From contig DUMU01000024.1 in assembly GCA_012839805.1 (NCBI GenBank), positions 36,648 through 100,647 on the forward strand: a DNA stretch of 64,000 bases, written 5' to 3'. This DNA comes from Bacillota bacterium (GTDB lineage Bacteria; Bacillota; Limnochordia; Limnochordales; DUMU01). The notes under the pieces were generated by a model. That model did not search any database, was not told the origin of the DNA, and saw only the letters and a list, made by a program, of their open reading frames with translations. Shown here in pieces: positions 52,160 to 60,338 of this stretch (its first letter is position 1; the number at the start of each line of letters is the position of its first letter). A program made the position numbers and the translations under genes.

Positions 52160-53554
52160 GTGTACGGGGTGGCGTTGATCGCTGTCCTCATCCTGATGGG
52201 CGGGCTCATCGCCTATCTCGGCGACCTCCTCGGCCGGCGTATCGGACGGCAGCGGCTGACCCTCTGGGGACTGCGCCCGAAGCATACTTCTATCATCATT
52301 ACGATCGTCGGGGGCTTCGTCATCGCCGGCAGCACCCTGGGTATGCTCGCCGCCTCCTCCCAGGACGTTCGCATCGCCCTCTTCCACATCCGGGAAATCC
52401 AGCGAGAGCTTGCAAGGAGCCAGGAGCAGCTGCAAGCGGCCCAGAGCCGGATTCGAGAGCAGCAGAAGCAGGTTCAGGACCTGACCTTGCTCATCCAGGC
52501 CAAGACCAGCGAGTACCGGGACATCGACGCCAAGCTCCAGGCGTTGGTCAAGGAGCGGGACCAAGCAGAACAACGGCTCGCGGTGGCCAGGCGTGAGAAA
52601 GTGCAGGTGGAGGCAGAGTACCGCCAGATCCGTTCATCGTACCAAAAAACCCGGGGTGAACTGCGCTCGACCGAGGAAGCCCTCGCCCGGGAACGGGAGC
52701 AGGTAAGGCTTCTTGAACAGCGCAGCCGGGAGCTTGCACGAAACGTCGCCCGGCTGGAGCTGGCCCGGGACGATCTCAACCGGCGACTGAGCGCACTCTA
52801 CGAGGAGTATCAAAAAGCACAGGTGGACGTGGCCCGGCTCCGCCAGGGCAACGTGGCCTACCGGGCGAACCAGATCGTCTGGGCGGAGCGGATGCGGGGC
52901 GGAGGCTCGGTGGAGGAAGTCCGCCGGGAACTCTATGATTTCCTGCGCCGGGCGGACCGGGCGGCGGTCAGCCGGGGGGCAGCTTTGCCGGAGAAGCCGG
53001 GCTCCGGGCTCCAACTCCCCGCCCAAAGGGTGTTCGACGATGCGGTCACCCTGCTCGCCGGCCAGGAGGGCGAGTGGGTGGTCCGGGCGGTCTCCCAGGC
53101 CAACAGCCTGGTGGGTGAACCGGTGGTAGTCTACCTCGAGGTCATCCCCCGCCGGCTCGCCTTCCGGGAGAACGAGCTGATCGCCTCGGCCCGGGTAGAT
53201 CCCGAGCAGGCGGAACCCGACGAGGCTTTGCTCGAGCTCCTCGAACGGGCCAACGGGGTGGCGGTGCAGCGGGGGATGCTGACGGACGCGAACGGCACGG
53301 TGGGCCAGGCCGACGGGCAGGAGTTCGCCCGCGCCATGGCGGCGGTCCGAGCGGCTCGGGGCCCGGTGCGGGTGGAAGCCCGGGCGGCCCTGGATACGTG
53401 GACTACGGAGGGTCCGCTGCGCATCCGGCTGGTGGTGGAACCCGAAGGAGCCGGAACGTCGCCGGGGTCGGATACTCCTGCCGGTTCGGCCGGCGCAGTT
53501 GAACCGGCAGGGGCAGGGGCCGGGGCAGGGACCCGGGCAGGGACCGGGCCATGA
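52160..53554 (+). CDS. DUF3084 coiled-coil inner-membrane protein
   Basis: The 464-residue protein has two N-terminal membrane helices (about 3-22 and 45-66) with the DUF3084 stretch LGDLLGRRIGRQRLTLWGLR between them. A long coiled coil follows (residues 70-240), then an alpha/beta C-terminal domain (VFDDAVTLLAGQEGEWVVRA) and a Gly/Ala microsatellite tail. DUF3084 proteins are best known from cyanobacteria, and their function is unknown. The coil could span the periplasm. The GTG at 52160 follows GAGGGGGAGA. The next gene overlaps its stop (ATGA). Confidence 0.85.
   Translation: MYGVALIAVLILMGGLIAYLGDLLGRRIGRQRLTLWGLRPKHTSIIITIVGGFVIAGSTLGMLAASSQDVRIALFHIREIQRELARSQEQLQAAQSRIREQQKQVQDLTLLIQAKTSEYRDIDAKLQALVKERDQAEQRLAVARREKVQVEAEYRQIRSSYQKTRGELRSTEEALAREREQVRLLEQRSRELARNVARLELARDDLNRRLSALYEEYQKAQVDVARLRQGNVAYRANQIVWAERMRGGGSVEEVRRELYDFLRRADRAAVSRGAALPEKPGSGLQLPAQRVFDDAVTLLAGQEGEWVVRAVSQANSLVGEPVVVYLEVIPRRLAFRENELIASARVDPEQAEPDEALLELLERANGVAVQRGMLTDANGTVGQADGQEFARAMAAVRAARGPVRVEARAALDTWTTEGPLRIRLVVEPEGAGTSPGSDTPAGSAGAVEPAGAGAGAGTRAGTGP
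53506..53550 (+). repeat. GGGCAG microsatellite in the DUF3084 tail
   Basis: Imperfect copies of a GGGCAG/GGGGCC unit encode an Ala/Gly/Thr tail. It resembles the repeat in the lptA linker. Confidence 0.6.
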
Positions 53555-54549
53555 GACGCCGGCACAGGGTGGCACTGCGGTTCCGTCCGGCTTCCGGTGC
53601 GGTGCGCCCTGCTCCCCTCGCGCTTTGTTTTGTGCTTGCCGCCCGGGCGCTGCTTGCCCTGCTCCTAGTGCCCCGGCTACCGGTGCAAGCCGAGCCGTTG
53701 ACCCTACCCCAGGCCGGGTTCCAGGCCGGGTCCGTGTCCGATGACCTGACTCTGGGCCTGGGGCCTGGCGCGCCCGCGACCGGCGGCAACGGCGCCGGTG
53801 GGAAGGGCCTCGACCTGGACGAACTCGGCCGGGTGCTCGGCCTTGCCCCTCCTGCTCCGGACCGGGCCCGGCTGACTCTTGAGCTTGCGCCGCCGCCGGC
53901 CGGGGCCGAACTCTCCCTCGCCCCGCCGCGGGGGGTGACGGATTGGGGTTCATACGCCCCGGGACAAACCTCCGCGCCGCCCGGCTACCAACCGGCCAAG
54001 GATATGAGTCCTGCAGGAGGGGCGGGTAGCGAAGCGGCCGGCGAGCCCCATACGGTCCTGCGCTGGGGAAATACCCGGGTCGTCCTCGGAGGCAGGGAGA
54101 AACAGAGCTGGGTGGCGGCCGAAGGGCGTTTCCAGCTCGCCAGCTCCTGGGAAGCAGAGGCGCGTCTCCTTTCGCCCTTCGGGAACCTCGCCGAGCAGGA
54201 AGGGCTTCGGGTCATGGAGGGCTTGCGGCTGGAGGTGGCAGCGCATTCCGGAGGACTTACCCTGGCCGCTTCGGTGCCCGTAAAGCAGGATCGATCGGTC
54301 GAGGCGGCGCTCAGATACGACTGGGGAAACGGTACTCGCCTGGACGCGGCCTACCGCATCGACGCGGAGGGCGTTTCGATCCGCGCTTCCGCCTCGCTAG
54401 GGCTTGGCTTGAGCCTGGGGCAGGGCACCTCCTTCTCGGCCAGCTATCGCCTGATCCGCTGGGGGGATGAAGGAAGTTCATCTGCATCACGGCCGGGGGA
54501 AAACAGCTCGGAACAAGAGGCCCAGGCGGCCCTGCAATTCAGGTTTTGA
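53551..54549 (+). CDS. Secreted protein, putative outer-membrane beta-barrel, unassigned
   Basis: The 332-residue product has a signal segment (LALCFVLAARALLALLLVP) ending near PVQAEP. A Gly/Pro-rich middle is followed by about 150 residues of alternating hydrophobic and polar strands (WEAEARLLSPFGNLAEQEGL, GLTLAASVPVKQDRSVEAAL, RLDAAYRIDAEGVSIRASAS). The C-terminus is QAALQFRF, with the terminal aromatic residue used by outer-membrane proteins for BamA recognition. I know no family. The ATG overlaps the DUF3084 stop. It is the first of three such proteins in 6 kb. Confidence 0.6.
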   Translation: MRRRHRVALRFRPASGAVRPAPLALCFVLAARALLALLLVPRLPVQAEPLTLPQAGFQAGSVSDDLTLGLGPGAPATGGNGAGGKGLDLDELGRVLGLAPPAPDRARLTLELAPPPAGAELSLAPPRGVTDWGSYAPGQTSAPPGYQPAKDMSPAGGAGSEAAGEPHTVLRWGNTRVVLGGREKQSWVAAEGRFQLASSWEAEARLLSPFGNLAEQEGLRVMEGLRLEVAAHSGGLTLAASVPVKQDRSVEAALRYDWGNGTRLDAAYRIDAEGVSIRASASLGLGLSLGQGTSFSASYRLIRWGDEGSSSASRPGENSSEQEAQAALQFRF

Positions 54550-54714
54550 AGCTTCTTTGATATCCCTCCCGCTTCCCTTCGATTCCGTGGGAGGCAGGAC
54601 CGGCCCGGCGGCGAGCGAAGCATAAGTACAGAATACAGACGGTGGGCCGAAAATAGAGAAGGCGGGCGGAGAATGGAGTTAGAACGGCCTGCCGCGGCAA
54701 GGAGGGACTGACCG

Positions 54715-56805
54715 GTGCAACGGGAATACTGGCGACCCGGGCCGGCGGGCCGCGGGTGGCGGCTGGTGGCCGTGTCGATCTTCGGGATTGTATTGATATT
54801 ACTTGCCGCCGTCACGGCCGGGCCAGCTGCCAGGGCGGGGGAAGCCGGCGCCTCAACCAGTGTCGAACCCCTTTTTACCGATTCGGAAGCCTACCGGGCG
54901 TTCCTCATCTTGAGTCAGGCCGGGATCATCCCCGAGGAGGAGAGCTCCGCGAGGAGAGCAGGAGAGGCTCTTACCCGCGGGGAGGCCGCCCTTTGGCTGG
55001 CGCGCCTCTTGCAATGGTTAGAGGAACGGGGCGGTTGGTCCCTCGACGAACACGGTTCTCTGGTGTTAGCGCCGGCTACTCAGGCGGCCTTGCGCCAGCT
55101 GGTCGCCGAGGAGGTAGCCCGGGAAGTGGCCGCGGCGCTGGCCGCGGGCCAGGCTCCGGCGCCTCGCGAACGGGTGATCGAACGGCAGGTAGTAGTGGAG
55201 ACGGCCAAGCCCGGGCCCCTTCTTGAGCAGGCCGAGGCGGCGGTGAAGCGGGCTCAAGAGGCGCTGGAAGCGGCAGCGCGAGCGCAGGAGGAAGCGACGC
55301 GGGCCTATGAGCAGGCGGCACAAGCGACGGCTACCGCCGGTGAGCTCTCCTCCCGCCTGCAGATGGTGGGCGAGGAACTAGGGGCTGCTCGTCAAGCCCT
55401 GGCCGCCCTAGAAGCCCGTTTACAAGCGCTCTCCGGGCTCGATGCCACGGTGGAGCAGCTTTCCGAGCAGCTTTCCTCCTTGCGCGCCCAGCTGGACGAC
55501 CTCGCTGCGGCCCTGGCCGGAACCGATCAAAGGGTGACCGCGGTCGACCTGCGAGTGGCCGCCGGTCAGGGGGATATCGAAACTCTCCGGTTGCTCATAG
55601 ACGAAAAAGCGGCGGAACTGGCAGCCGGCTGGGGAATGGACCGGCAGAAGTTCACCGACGCACTGAATGAGGCGCGAGAAAGGGTAGCCACGCTGGAAAA
55701 GGATGCCGTCCGCAAGGAGGCACTGGCGGCAGTACAGGCACTGGTAGAGAGCCGCACGACCCAGCTCCAGGAGGCTTTGGCCGAGCTGGCCGGTGAATTT
55801 CGTCCCGAACTCGCCCGTCTTGCCGAGCAGATCGGGGCCGTGGAGGAGCAGGTCGCGGCCGTTGCGGGGCGGGTGAGCGCGGTCGAAGAACGGGTCGGAG
55901 CATTGTCCGGAGAAGTAGCGGAACAGCGCAAGCGCCTGGAGCAGCTGGAGCTTCGTCCACCGCTACTACAACCCGAGTTCCGGTGGGAGTGGGTGTCAAG
56001 AAGCGTTCACGGTAGCGACCAGGAGGCGGCCGGCGAGGCGGCCCTTCGAGGGCTTCCCGCCGGTGACTTCGTCCGGTACGGGCTGCGGCTGGATTTCGAA
56101 GACTGGCAAGCCGGGCACAAGGGTACGATGGCGGCGGTGATCGAGCCCGCTACGAGTCGTCTCTGGCAGCGGGCGACGATAGAACGGTCGTGGTCAGGGG
56201 GCAGTACTTCCCTGGGGGTCTATCTGCTGCCGGCGGGGGAACGGCCGCCCGAAGGAGAAAACATGCTTGTCCCGATGGCCGCACGGTGGTCGGCCGCGTT
56301 TACCTTGCGATCCTCAGGACTCCCCGAGCTTTACGGGGAGTGGGGCACCTGGTTCGTGGGCGGCAAGCCCTGGTGGCGAGGGGCGCTCCGGATTCCGGAG
56401 GCCAGGTGGCCGGCGGTCCCCGGGGTTAGGCTGGCAGCCTCGATCTGGGCCGGTGACGGCCTGGAGACCTGGGCCGGTGACGGCCTGGAGACCTGGGCCA
56501 GTGACGACGGGCGATTCCCACCTCTCGGGTGGGCAGAATTGGGCCTGCAGGCCGGTTACCGCCTGCAGGCGTCGGTCGGCACCGGAGATTTGGCGATCCT
56601 GGAGATAGGCTGGGAGCAGGGCTGGTTGACGGGAGCGACGGGACGGGAGGCCGGCCGGTCCGGCTGGGTTCTCTGGCAACTCCCCATTGCCACGGTAGGG
56701 GTACTGCGGTTGGGAGGGAAGCAGACCTGGTTCAGCCGTGAGGCGGGGGCAACCGGGGAATGGCAGATGACTGAACTTTATGCCTCTGCCGGGCTTGGTT
56801 TCTGA
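54715..56805 (+). CDS. OmpM-like protein: SLH-like domain, coiled coil, C-terminal beta-barrel
   Basis: The 696-residue protein has a signal peptide (about 12-41). Residues 54-102 resemble a degenerate SLH domain (SEAYRAFLILSQAGIIPEEE, LTRGEAALWLARLLQW). A coiled coil spans about 150-420 (heptads such as LEARLQALSGLDATVEQLSE). A beta-strand-rich region from about 430 ends GLGF with terminal Phe. This order is that of the OmpM tethers of Negativicutes, in which SLH binds wall polymers and the barrel sits in the outer membrane. A 24-bp tandem repeat (56445-56505) lies in a predicted loop. The GTG at 54715 has AAGGAGGG upstream. Confidence 0.75.
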   Translation: MQREYWRPGPAGRGWRLVAVSIFGIVLILLAAVTAGPAARAGEAGASTSVEPLFTDSEAYRAFLILSQAGIIPEEESSARRAGEALTRGEAALWLARLLQWLEERGGWSLDEHGSLVLAPATQAALRQLVAEEVAREVAAALAAGQAPAPRERVIERQVVVETAKPGPLLEQAEAAVKRAQEALEAAARAQEEATRAYEQAAQATATAGELSSRLQMVGEELGAARQALAALEARLQALSGLDATVEQLSEQLSSLRAQLDDLAAALAGTDQRVTAVDLRVAAGQGDIETLRLLIDEKAAELAAGWGMDRQKFTDALNEARERVATLEKDAVRKEALAAVQALVESRTTQLQEALAELAGEFRPELARLAEQIGAVEEQVAAVAGRVSAVEERVGALSGEVAEQRKRLEQLELRPPLLQPEFRWEWVSRSVHGSDQEAAGEAALRGLPAGDFVRYGLRLDFEDWQAGHKGTMAAVIEPATSRLWQRATIERSWSGGSTSLGVYLLPAGERPPEGENMLVPMAARWSAAFTLRSSGLPELYGEWGTWFVGGKPWWRGALRIPEARWPAVPGVRLAASIWAGDGLETWAGDGLETWASDDGRFPPLGWAELGLQAGYRLQASVGTGDLAILEIGWEQGWLTGATGREAGRSGWVLWQLPIATVGVLRLGGKQTWFSREAGATGEWQMTELYASAGLGF
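56445..56505 (+). repeat. 24-bp tandem repeat in the OmpM-like barrel
   Basis: The unit at 56445-56468 is repeated exactly at 56469-56492 and partly at 56493-56505. It encodes two copies of LETWAGDG-type octapeptides and a third partial one, probably in a surface or periplasmic loop. A 24-bp change keeps the frame. Confidence 0.9.
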
Positions 56806-56895
56806 ACGTTTATACCGCTGGTGCGTCTTCGAAGGTGACTTAAAGGCGACCAGCCCGCTAAGGAGTGTGAGCCGGTCATCGAGCAGGAGCGGCGT

Positions 56896-57300
56896 GTGTT
56901 GGCCATTGACCCGGGAAGGTACAAGACCGGGCTTGCCGTCGTCACGTCGGGAGGCAAAGTCCTCTTCAGGCGCGTCGTTACCCGCGAAGAGCTTTTGGAA
57001 GCGGTGGAAACCGCATGGTACCAGTACGCGCCGGTGGCCGTGGTAGTGGGTGACCGCACCGGGGCCAAGGAGTTGCTTGACTTCCTCGAGGAGCATGGTC
57101 CTCCCGGGATACGGGGGCATATTCAATTCGTACACGAAGACGGTACGAGCCTCGCGGCTCGCGCCCTGTACTGGAAGGAGAACCCCCCTCGGGGTTGGCG
57201 ACGATTGCTTCCGGAAGGGCTGCGGCAACCTCCCGTACCGGTGGACGATTTTGCCGCGGTCATCCTGGCTTACCGGTACTTTTCCCGTATGGTAACATAG
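56896..57300 (+). CDS. YqgF/RuvX-like RNase-H-fold protein
   Basis: The 134-residue product begins MLAIDPGRYKTGLAVV, the first strand of YqgF/RuvX-type resolvase-fold proteins with catalytic Asp5. VAVVVGDRTGAKELLDFLEE and IQFVHEDGTSLAARALYW (Glu81) follow. VPVDDFAAVILAYRYF holds the last Asp. These proteins act as pre-rRNA nucleases or Holliday-junction resolvases. This one is shorter and divergent, so its activity is open. The GTG at 56896 has AGGAG six bases upstream. It stands among envelope genes, close to a DUF3084 gene. Confidence 0.75.
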   Translation: MLAIDPGRYKTGLAVVTSGGKVLFRRVVTREELLEAVETAWYQYAPVAVVVGDRTGAKELLDFLEEHGPPGIRGHIQFVHEDGTSLAARALYWKENPPRGWRRLLPEGLRQPPVPVDDFAAVILAYRYFSRMVT

Positions 57301-57398
57301 AGCTCAGGTGCACTTTCTTTTCGGAGCTCACATGGGCTCCCGGCTTTGGTGGGTTTACATAGCCCCGGTAAGGCGGCGCGGGTCAGGAGGGGCAGCCC

Positions 57399-59312
57399 TT
57401 GGTGCAAGGAAGACAGGGGGCCAGGACGAGGAGCGGGGCGCGACCACGAAGGACCACCCCTCGCGGCCTTTTCGTCGCGTTGGTGGCTGTCGCCGGCCTC
57501 GGCCTGGGGATAGCTTTTCCGGACGGCCTGATGGTCGTCCTCCTCCCGGCCGGTACGACGGCACGGGCCGCATCCGCCCCGGACCTGATTAGCTCGTGGG
57601 GGAGCGGTGGGTTCGGTATGTCCTCCCCGGCTGATCCGCAGTCGGTACGGGATCTGGCCGAATTACGCGAGCTTGGGCTTCTCGAAGTGTGGCCTTCCAG
57701 TGGTTCACCGGGGGATCAAGAACCACCTTCCCGTTACGAAGTGGCGGTCAGCCTGGCGAGCCTGCTCTCGCGCCTGGACGGAGCCAGGCGGTCGCCGCCC
57801 CAGGAGACCGGCGGCGACGGAGACGGCGACGGCAGCGGGAGCCAGCTGGCCCGGCCTTCGTCCCAGGGAGTCGCACTTCCACCGCTGGTAGTAGTCGATG
57901 CGGCGGCGCTCGAACGTTTGATATCCCCGACCCTGGCTCCGGCGGTACGAATCCGGGCCCGGCAGGTGTTGGAGCGACTGGTCGTAGAGTTCGCCCCCGA
58001 GCTAGGTCTCCTGGGGTACCGGGTTACTCTGCCCCGGGCGCAGCCGGGTGCAAGCAGCGTCACCGGGTGGTCGGAGCCGGGTTTGCCCGTTTCGACCGGC
58101 GCCGGTGTCGATCCGGCAACGATCACCTCCCCGAAGAACGCAAGGCAGCCGGGGGAGATCGAGCCGGCACCGGTGGTCCCCTTGGGAGCGGGGGTGTCCC
58201 GGTTCGAGTGGAGTTACCGGCTGGGCAGCCATCCTGCACCGCCGGCCGGCTATTCGCTGGATGGCTCGGACCCGGTCTGGCGAGTTACTACCGGGTCTGA
58301 CGGAAAGGACGACGCCACCCCCGAGGCGGTCAGCGGGGAAGTGCTGCTGGTGATGCCTCCCGTTCTAGGTGATCAGAACGCAGCACTGATCCAGGTCGAC
58401 GCAGCGTACCGGGCGGGTGACCGGGGTGAGGCCAGGTGGAAGTGGTATTCTCCTTTATTGGTCCTGCCGGGTTCACAGGTGGTGCTACAGCCGGGATCGA
58501 TCAGCTCGCTGGGGGGCGAGATGGAAGTATTACCCGGTCTCACTCTCCGGGGCGAGCTGGCTCAGGCACTGGGCGGCAAGGAGCAGGCCGTCAAGAACGC
58601 GTCGATGCTCGGGACCAAAGTGGTACTGGGAGAGGTGCAGGTGGGGGCAACGGCCCGCTGGTTCGACCCCGGGTTCGGGCAGTTGGCCGAGGGCGCGGCC
58701 GGAACCGAGATGCGCCGTCTGTACGACCTGGAGGTAAAAGGGCGGGACCTTACCTTAAGTGCCCAGTTTGGCAAGCTCTGGGAGGCGGGTACGGAGAAGA
58801 CGCCCTCGAACGATCTCCCGGCGGGGCAGGAGGAGCGCACCATCCGGGCGGTGGGGTTGAGTTACGACGTTAGCAATCTGGCGGTCATCCGCGCCGGGTA
58901 CGAGTGGATAGACCCGGCCGGCAACGGTTCCGCCGGAGCCACCGGAACGATACTGCGACAGGAGGCGATGCAGTTCGGGATCGGTCTGGCAACCAGTGCC
59001 CAGGGGAAGGGGACCATCCGTGCCGATGTCACCTGGAAGGGTACCACTCCTGGGGCAGGGGGGGAGATGGAGGTCAGTACTACCGCGTCGCTGGAGTACC
59101 GCTTGCTTCCCTGGAGCGCGCGTTTCTTGGCCGGCACTCACCAGGGCGGGCGAAGCACGGCCGCAACCATCAGTCTCGGATACACACCCAGTGCGGACAC
59201 GTCTTTTTGGATCGGCTACCGGTTGGCCGAGTACCGTGCCGACCAGGATAGCTGGAATTGGGCGGGCTTTCCGGACAACTCCGCCCAGGCGGGTCTCACC
59301 ATCCGGTTCTAG
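57399..59312 (+). CDS. Secreted beta-barrel protein with SLH-like N-terminus
   Basis: The 637-residue product has a basic start and a signal segment (about 23-58, ending ARAASA). Residues 80-127 resemble a weak SLH repeat (SVRDLAELRELGLLEVW, SRYEVAVSLASLLSRLDG). After a low-complexity linker, residues from about 255 alternate in the barrel pattern and carry glycine turns (GLTLRGELAQALGGKEQAVK, GEVQVGATARWFDPGFGQLA). The protein ends LTIRF with terminal Phe. It resembles the OmpM-like protein but has no long coiled coil. The start is a TTG or GTG at 57399 or 57402, after GGAGGGG. Confidence 0.65.
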   Translation: MVQGRQGARTRSGARPRRTTPRGLFVALVAVAGLGLGIAFPDGLMVVLLPAGTTARAASAPDLISSWGSGGFGMSSPADPQSVRDLAELRELGLLEVWPSSGSPGDQEPPSRYEVAVSLASLLSRLDGARRSPPQETGGDGDGDGSGSQLARPSSQGVALPPLVVVDAAALERLISPTLAPAVRIRARQVLERLVVEFAPELGLLGYRVTLPRAQPGASSVTGWSEPGLPVSTGAGVDPATITSPKNARQPGEIEPAPVVPLGAGVSRFEWSYRLGSHPAPPAGYSLDGSDPVWRVTTGSDGKDDATPEAVSGEVLLVMPPVLGDQNAALIQVDAAYRAGDRGEARWKWYSPLLVLPGSQVVLQPGSISSLGGEMEVLPGLTLRGELAQALGGKEQAVKNASMLGTKVVLGEVQVGATARWFDPGFGQLAEGAAGTEMRRLYDLEVKGRDLTLSAQFGKLWEAGTEKTPSNDLPAGQEERTIRAVGLSYDVSNLAVIRAGYEWIDPAGNGSAGATGTILRQEAMQFGIGLATSAQGKGTIRADVTWKGTTPGAGGEMEVSTTASLEYRLLPWSARFLAGTHQGGRSTAATISLGYTPSADTSFWIGYRLAEYRADQDSWNWAGFPDNSAQAGLTIRF

Positions 59313-59385
59313 CCCGGGCCGCACGTTACCGTGGGTCCGGGCGGTACGGCAATAGGGAAGATACTGGCAGAAGGAGAGGGCGACA

Positions 59386-60324
59386 ATGCGGAAGAGTATG
59401 GTCTGGCTATTGGCTGTTTGCCTGATCTTTGCCTTGGTTGGGACCAGCCCGGCATGGGCGGCGGAGAGCGTCGCTCCCATCACGGTGCTCGAAGGGATCG
59501 AGCGGTTGCTCTATGGGCGGGTACAAGACGGTTCACTGGTGGACCGGCTGAGCCGGGTAGAGAAAGACGTCTACGGGGAATTAAAAGTAGGGGCGCTGAT
59601 CACCCGTATCAACACCGTAGCCGACTTCCTTGCTCATGGCGACGACAGCGGGATCCCGCTGCGTTTGCAGCTCAACGCGGTGGAATGGATGATGTACCAG
59701 CAGCTCAACGCGCAAGTACCGCTGCTCGAACGGGTGGGCAGTCTCGAACTGGGCTTGCTGGGGCAGGTCCAAAGCGGTCCGGTGGTGGCGCGCATCCGTA
59801 AACTGGTCGACATGGTCTGGCCGGGCGGCAAACTGAATGTGGAAAAGGTCGTCATCCCTGCTCACACCCTGGTCAAGATCCGGTTGCTGGGCCGCCTTGA
59901 CTCGGCGACGAGCCGGGTAGGGGACACCGTCACCTACCGGGTGGTAGAGGACGTGCGCGCCGGGCGCAAAGTGGTCATTCCGGCGGGTACGGTGGGAACC
60001 GGCCGGGTGACGGAGGTAGCCGCCGCGGGACCGATGGGCAAGTCGGGGCGGATCAACGTGGATTTCGGGCAGCTGTCGGCGATCGACGGCACGCCGGTCC
60101 CGGTTCAGGTCGGCGAGAAGGCCACCGCTGAGAACCAGACGTCTACCGCCCTCGCCACCGGGGCGAGTATAGCTGGGGTCCTCCTCCTCGGCCCGGTGGG
60201 TCTGGTCGGCGGTTACTTCGTGCGGGGGAAAGACGTCGTCATCGAGACCAACACCGAGTTTTACATCGAGGTGTCCCAGGAGGCGGAAGTGGCCGGTCTG
60301 TCCCTTGAACCGGTGAGCGAGTAG
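59386..60324 (+). CDS. Secreted protein of unknown function
   Basis: The 312-residue product has a clear signal peptide (MRKSMVWLLAVCLIFALVG to about residue 27, AWAAE). Residues 30-140 repeat leucine/valine-rich helical units (RLSRVEKDVYGELKVGALIT, LNAVEWMMYQQLN, RVGSLELGLLGQVQSG). The C-terminal half is beta-rich (VVIPAHTLVKIRLLGRLDSA, RKVVIPAGTVGTGRVTEV) and contains a glycine-rich hydrophobic stretch (GASIAGVLLLGPVGLVGGYF). I recognise no family. It lies between a barrel protein and the ParB-like gene. Confidence 0.7.
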   Translation: MRKSMVWLLAVCLIFALVGTSPAWAAESVAPITVLEGIERLLYGRVQDGSLVDRLSRVEKDVYGELKVGALITRINTVADFLAHGDDSGIPLRLQLNAVEWMMYQQLNAQVPLLERVGSLELGLLGQVQSGPVVARIRKLVDMVWPGGKLNVEKVVIPAHTLVKIRLLGRLDSATSRVGDTVTYRVVEDVRAGRKVVIPAGTVGTGRVTEVAAAGPMGKSGRINVDFGQLSAIDGTPVPVQVGEKATAENQTSTALATGASIAGVLLLGPVGLVGGYFVRGKDVVIETNTEFYIEVSQEAEVAGLSLEPVSE

Positions 60325-60338
60325 GGGAAGGTTAAAGA

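Noticed and set aside
49201..53953. Several minus-strand frames of 330-440 codons opposite the epimerase, lptF/G and DUF3084 genes
   Set aside because: All mirror strong plus-strand genes and show antisense composition.
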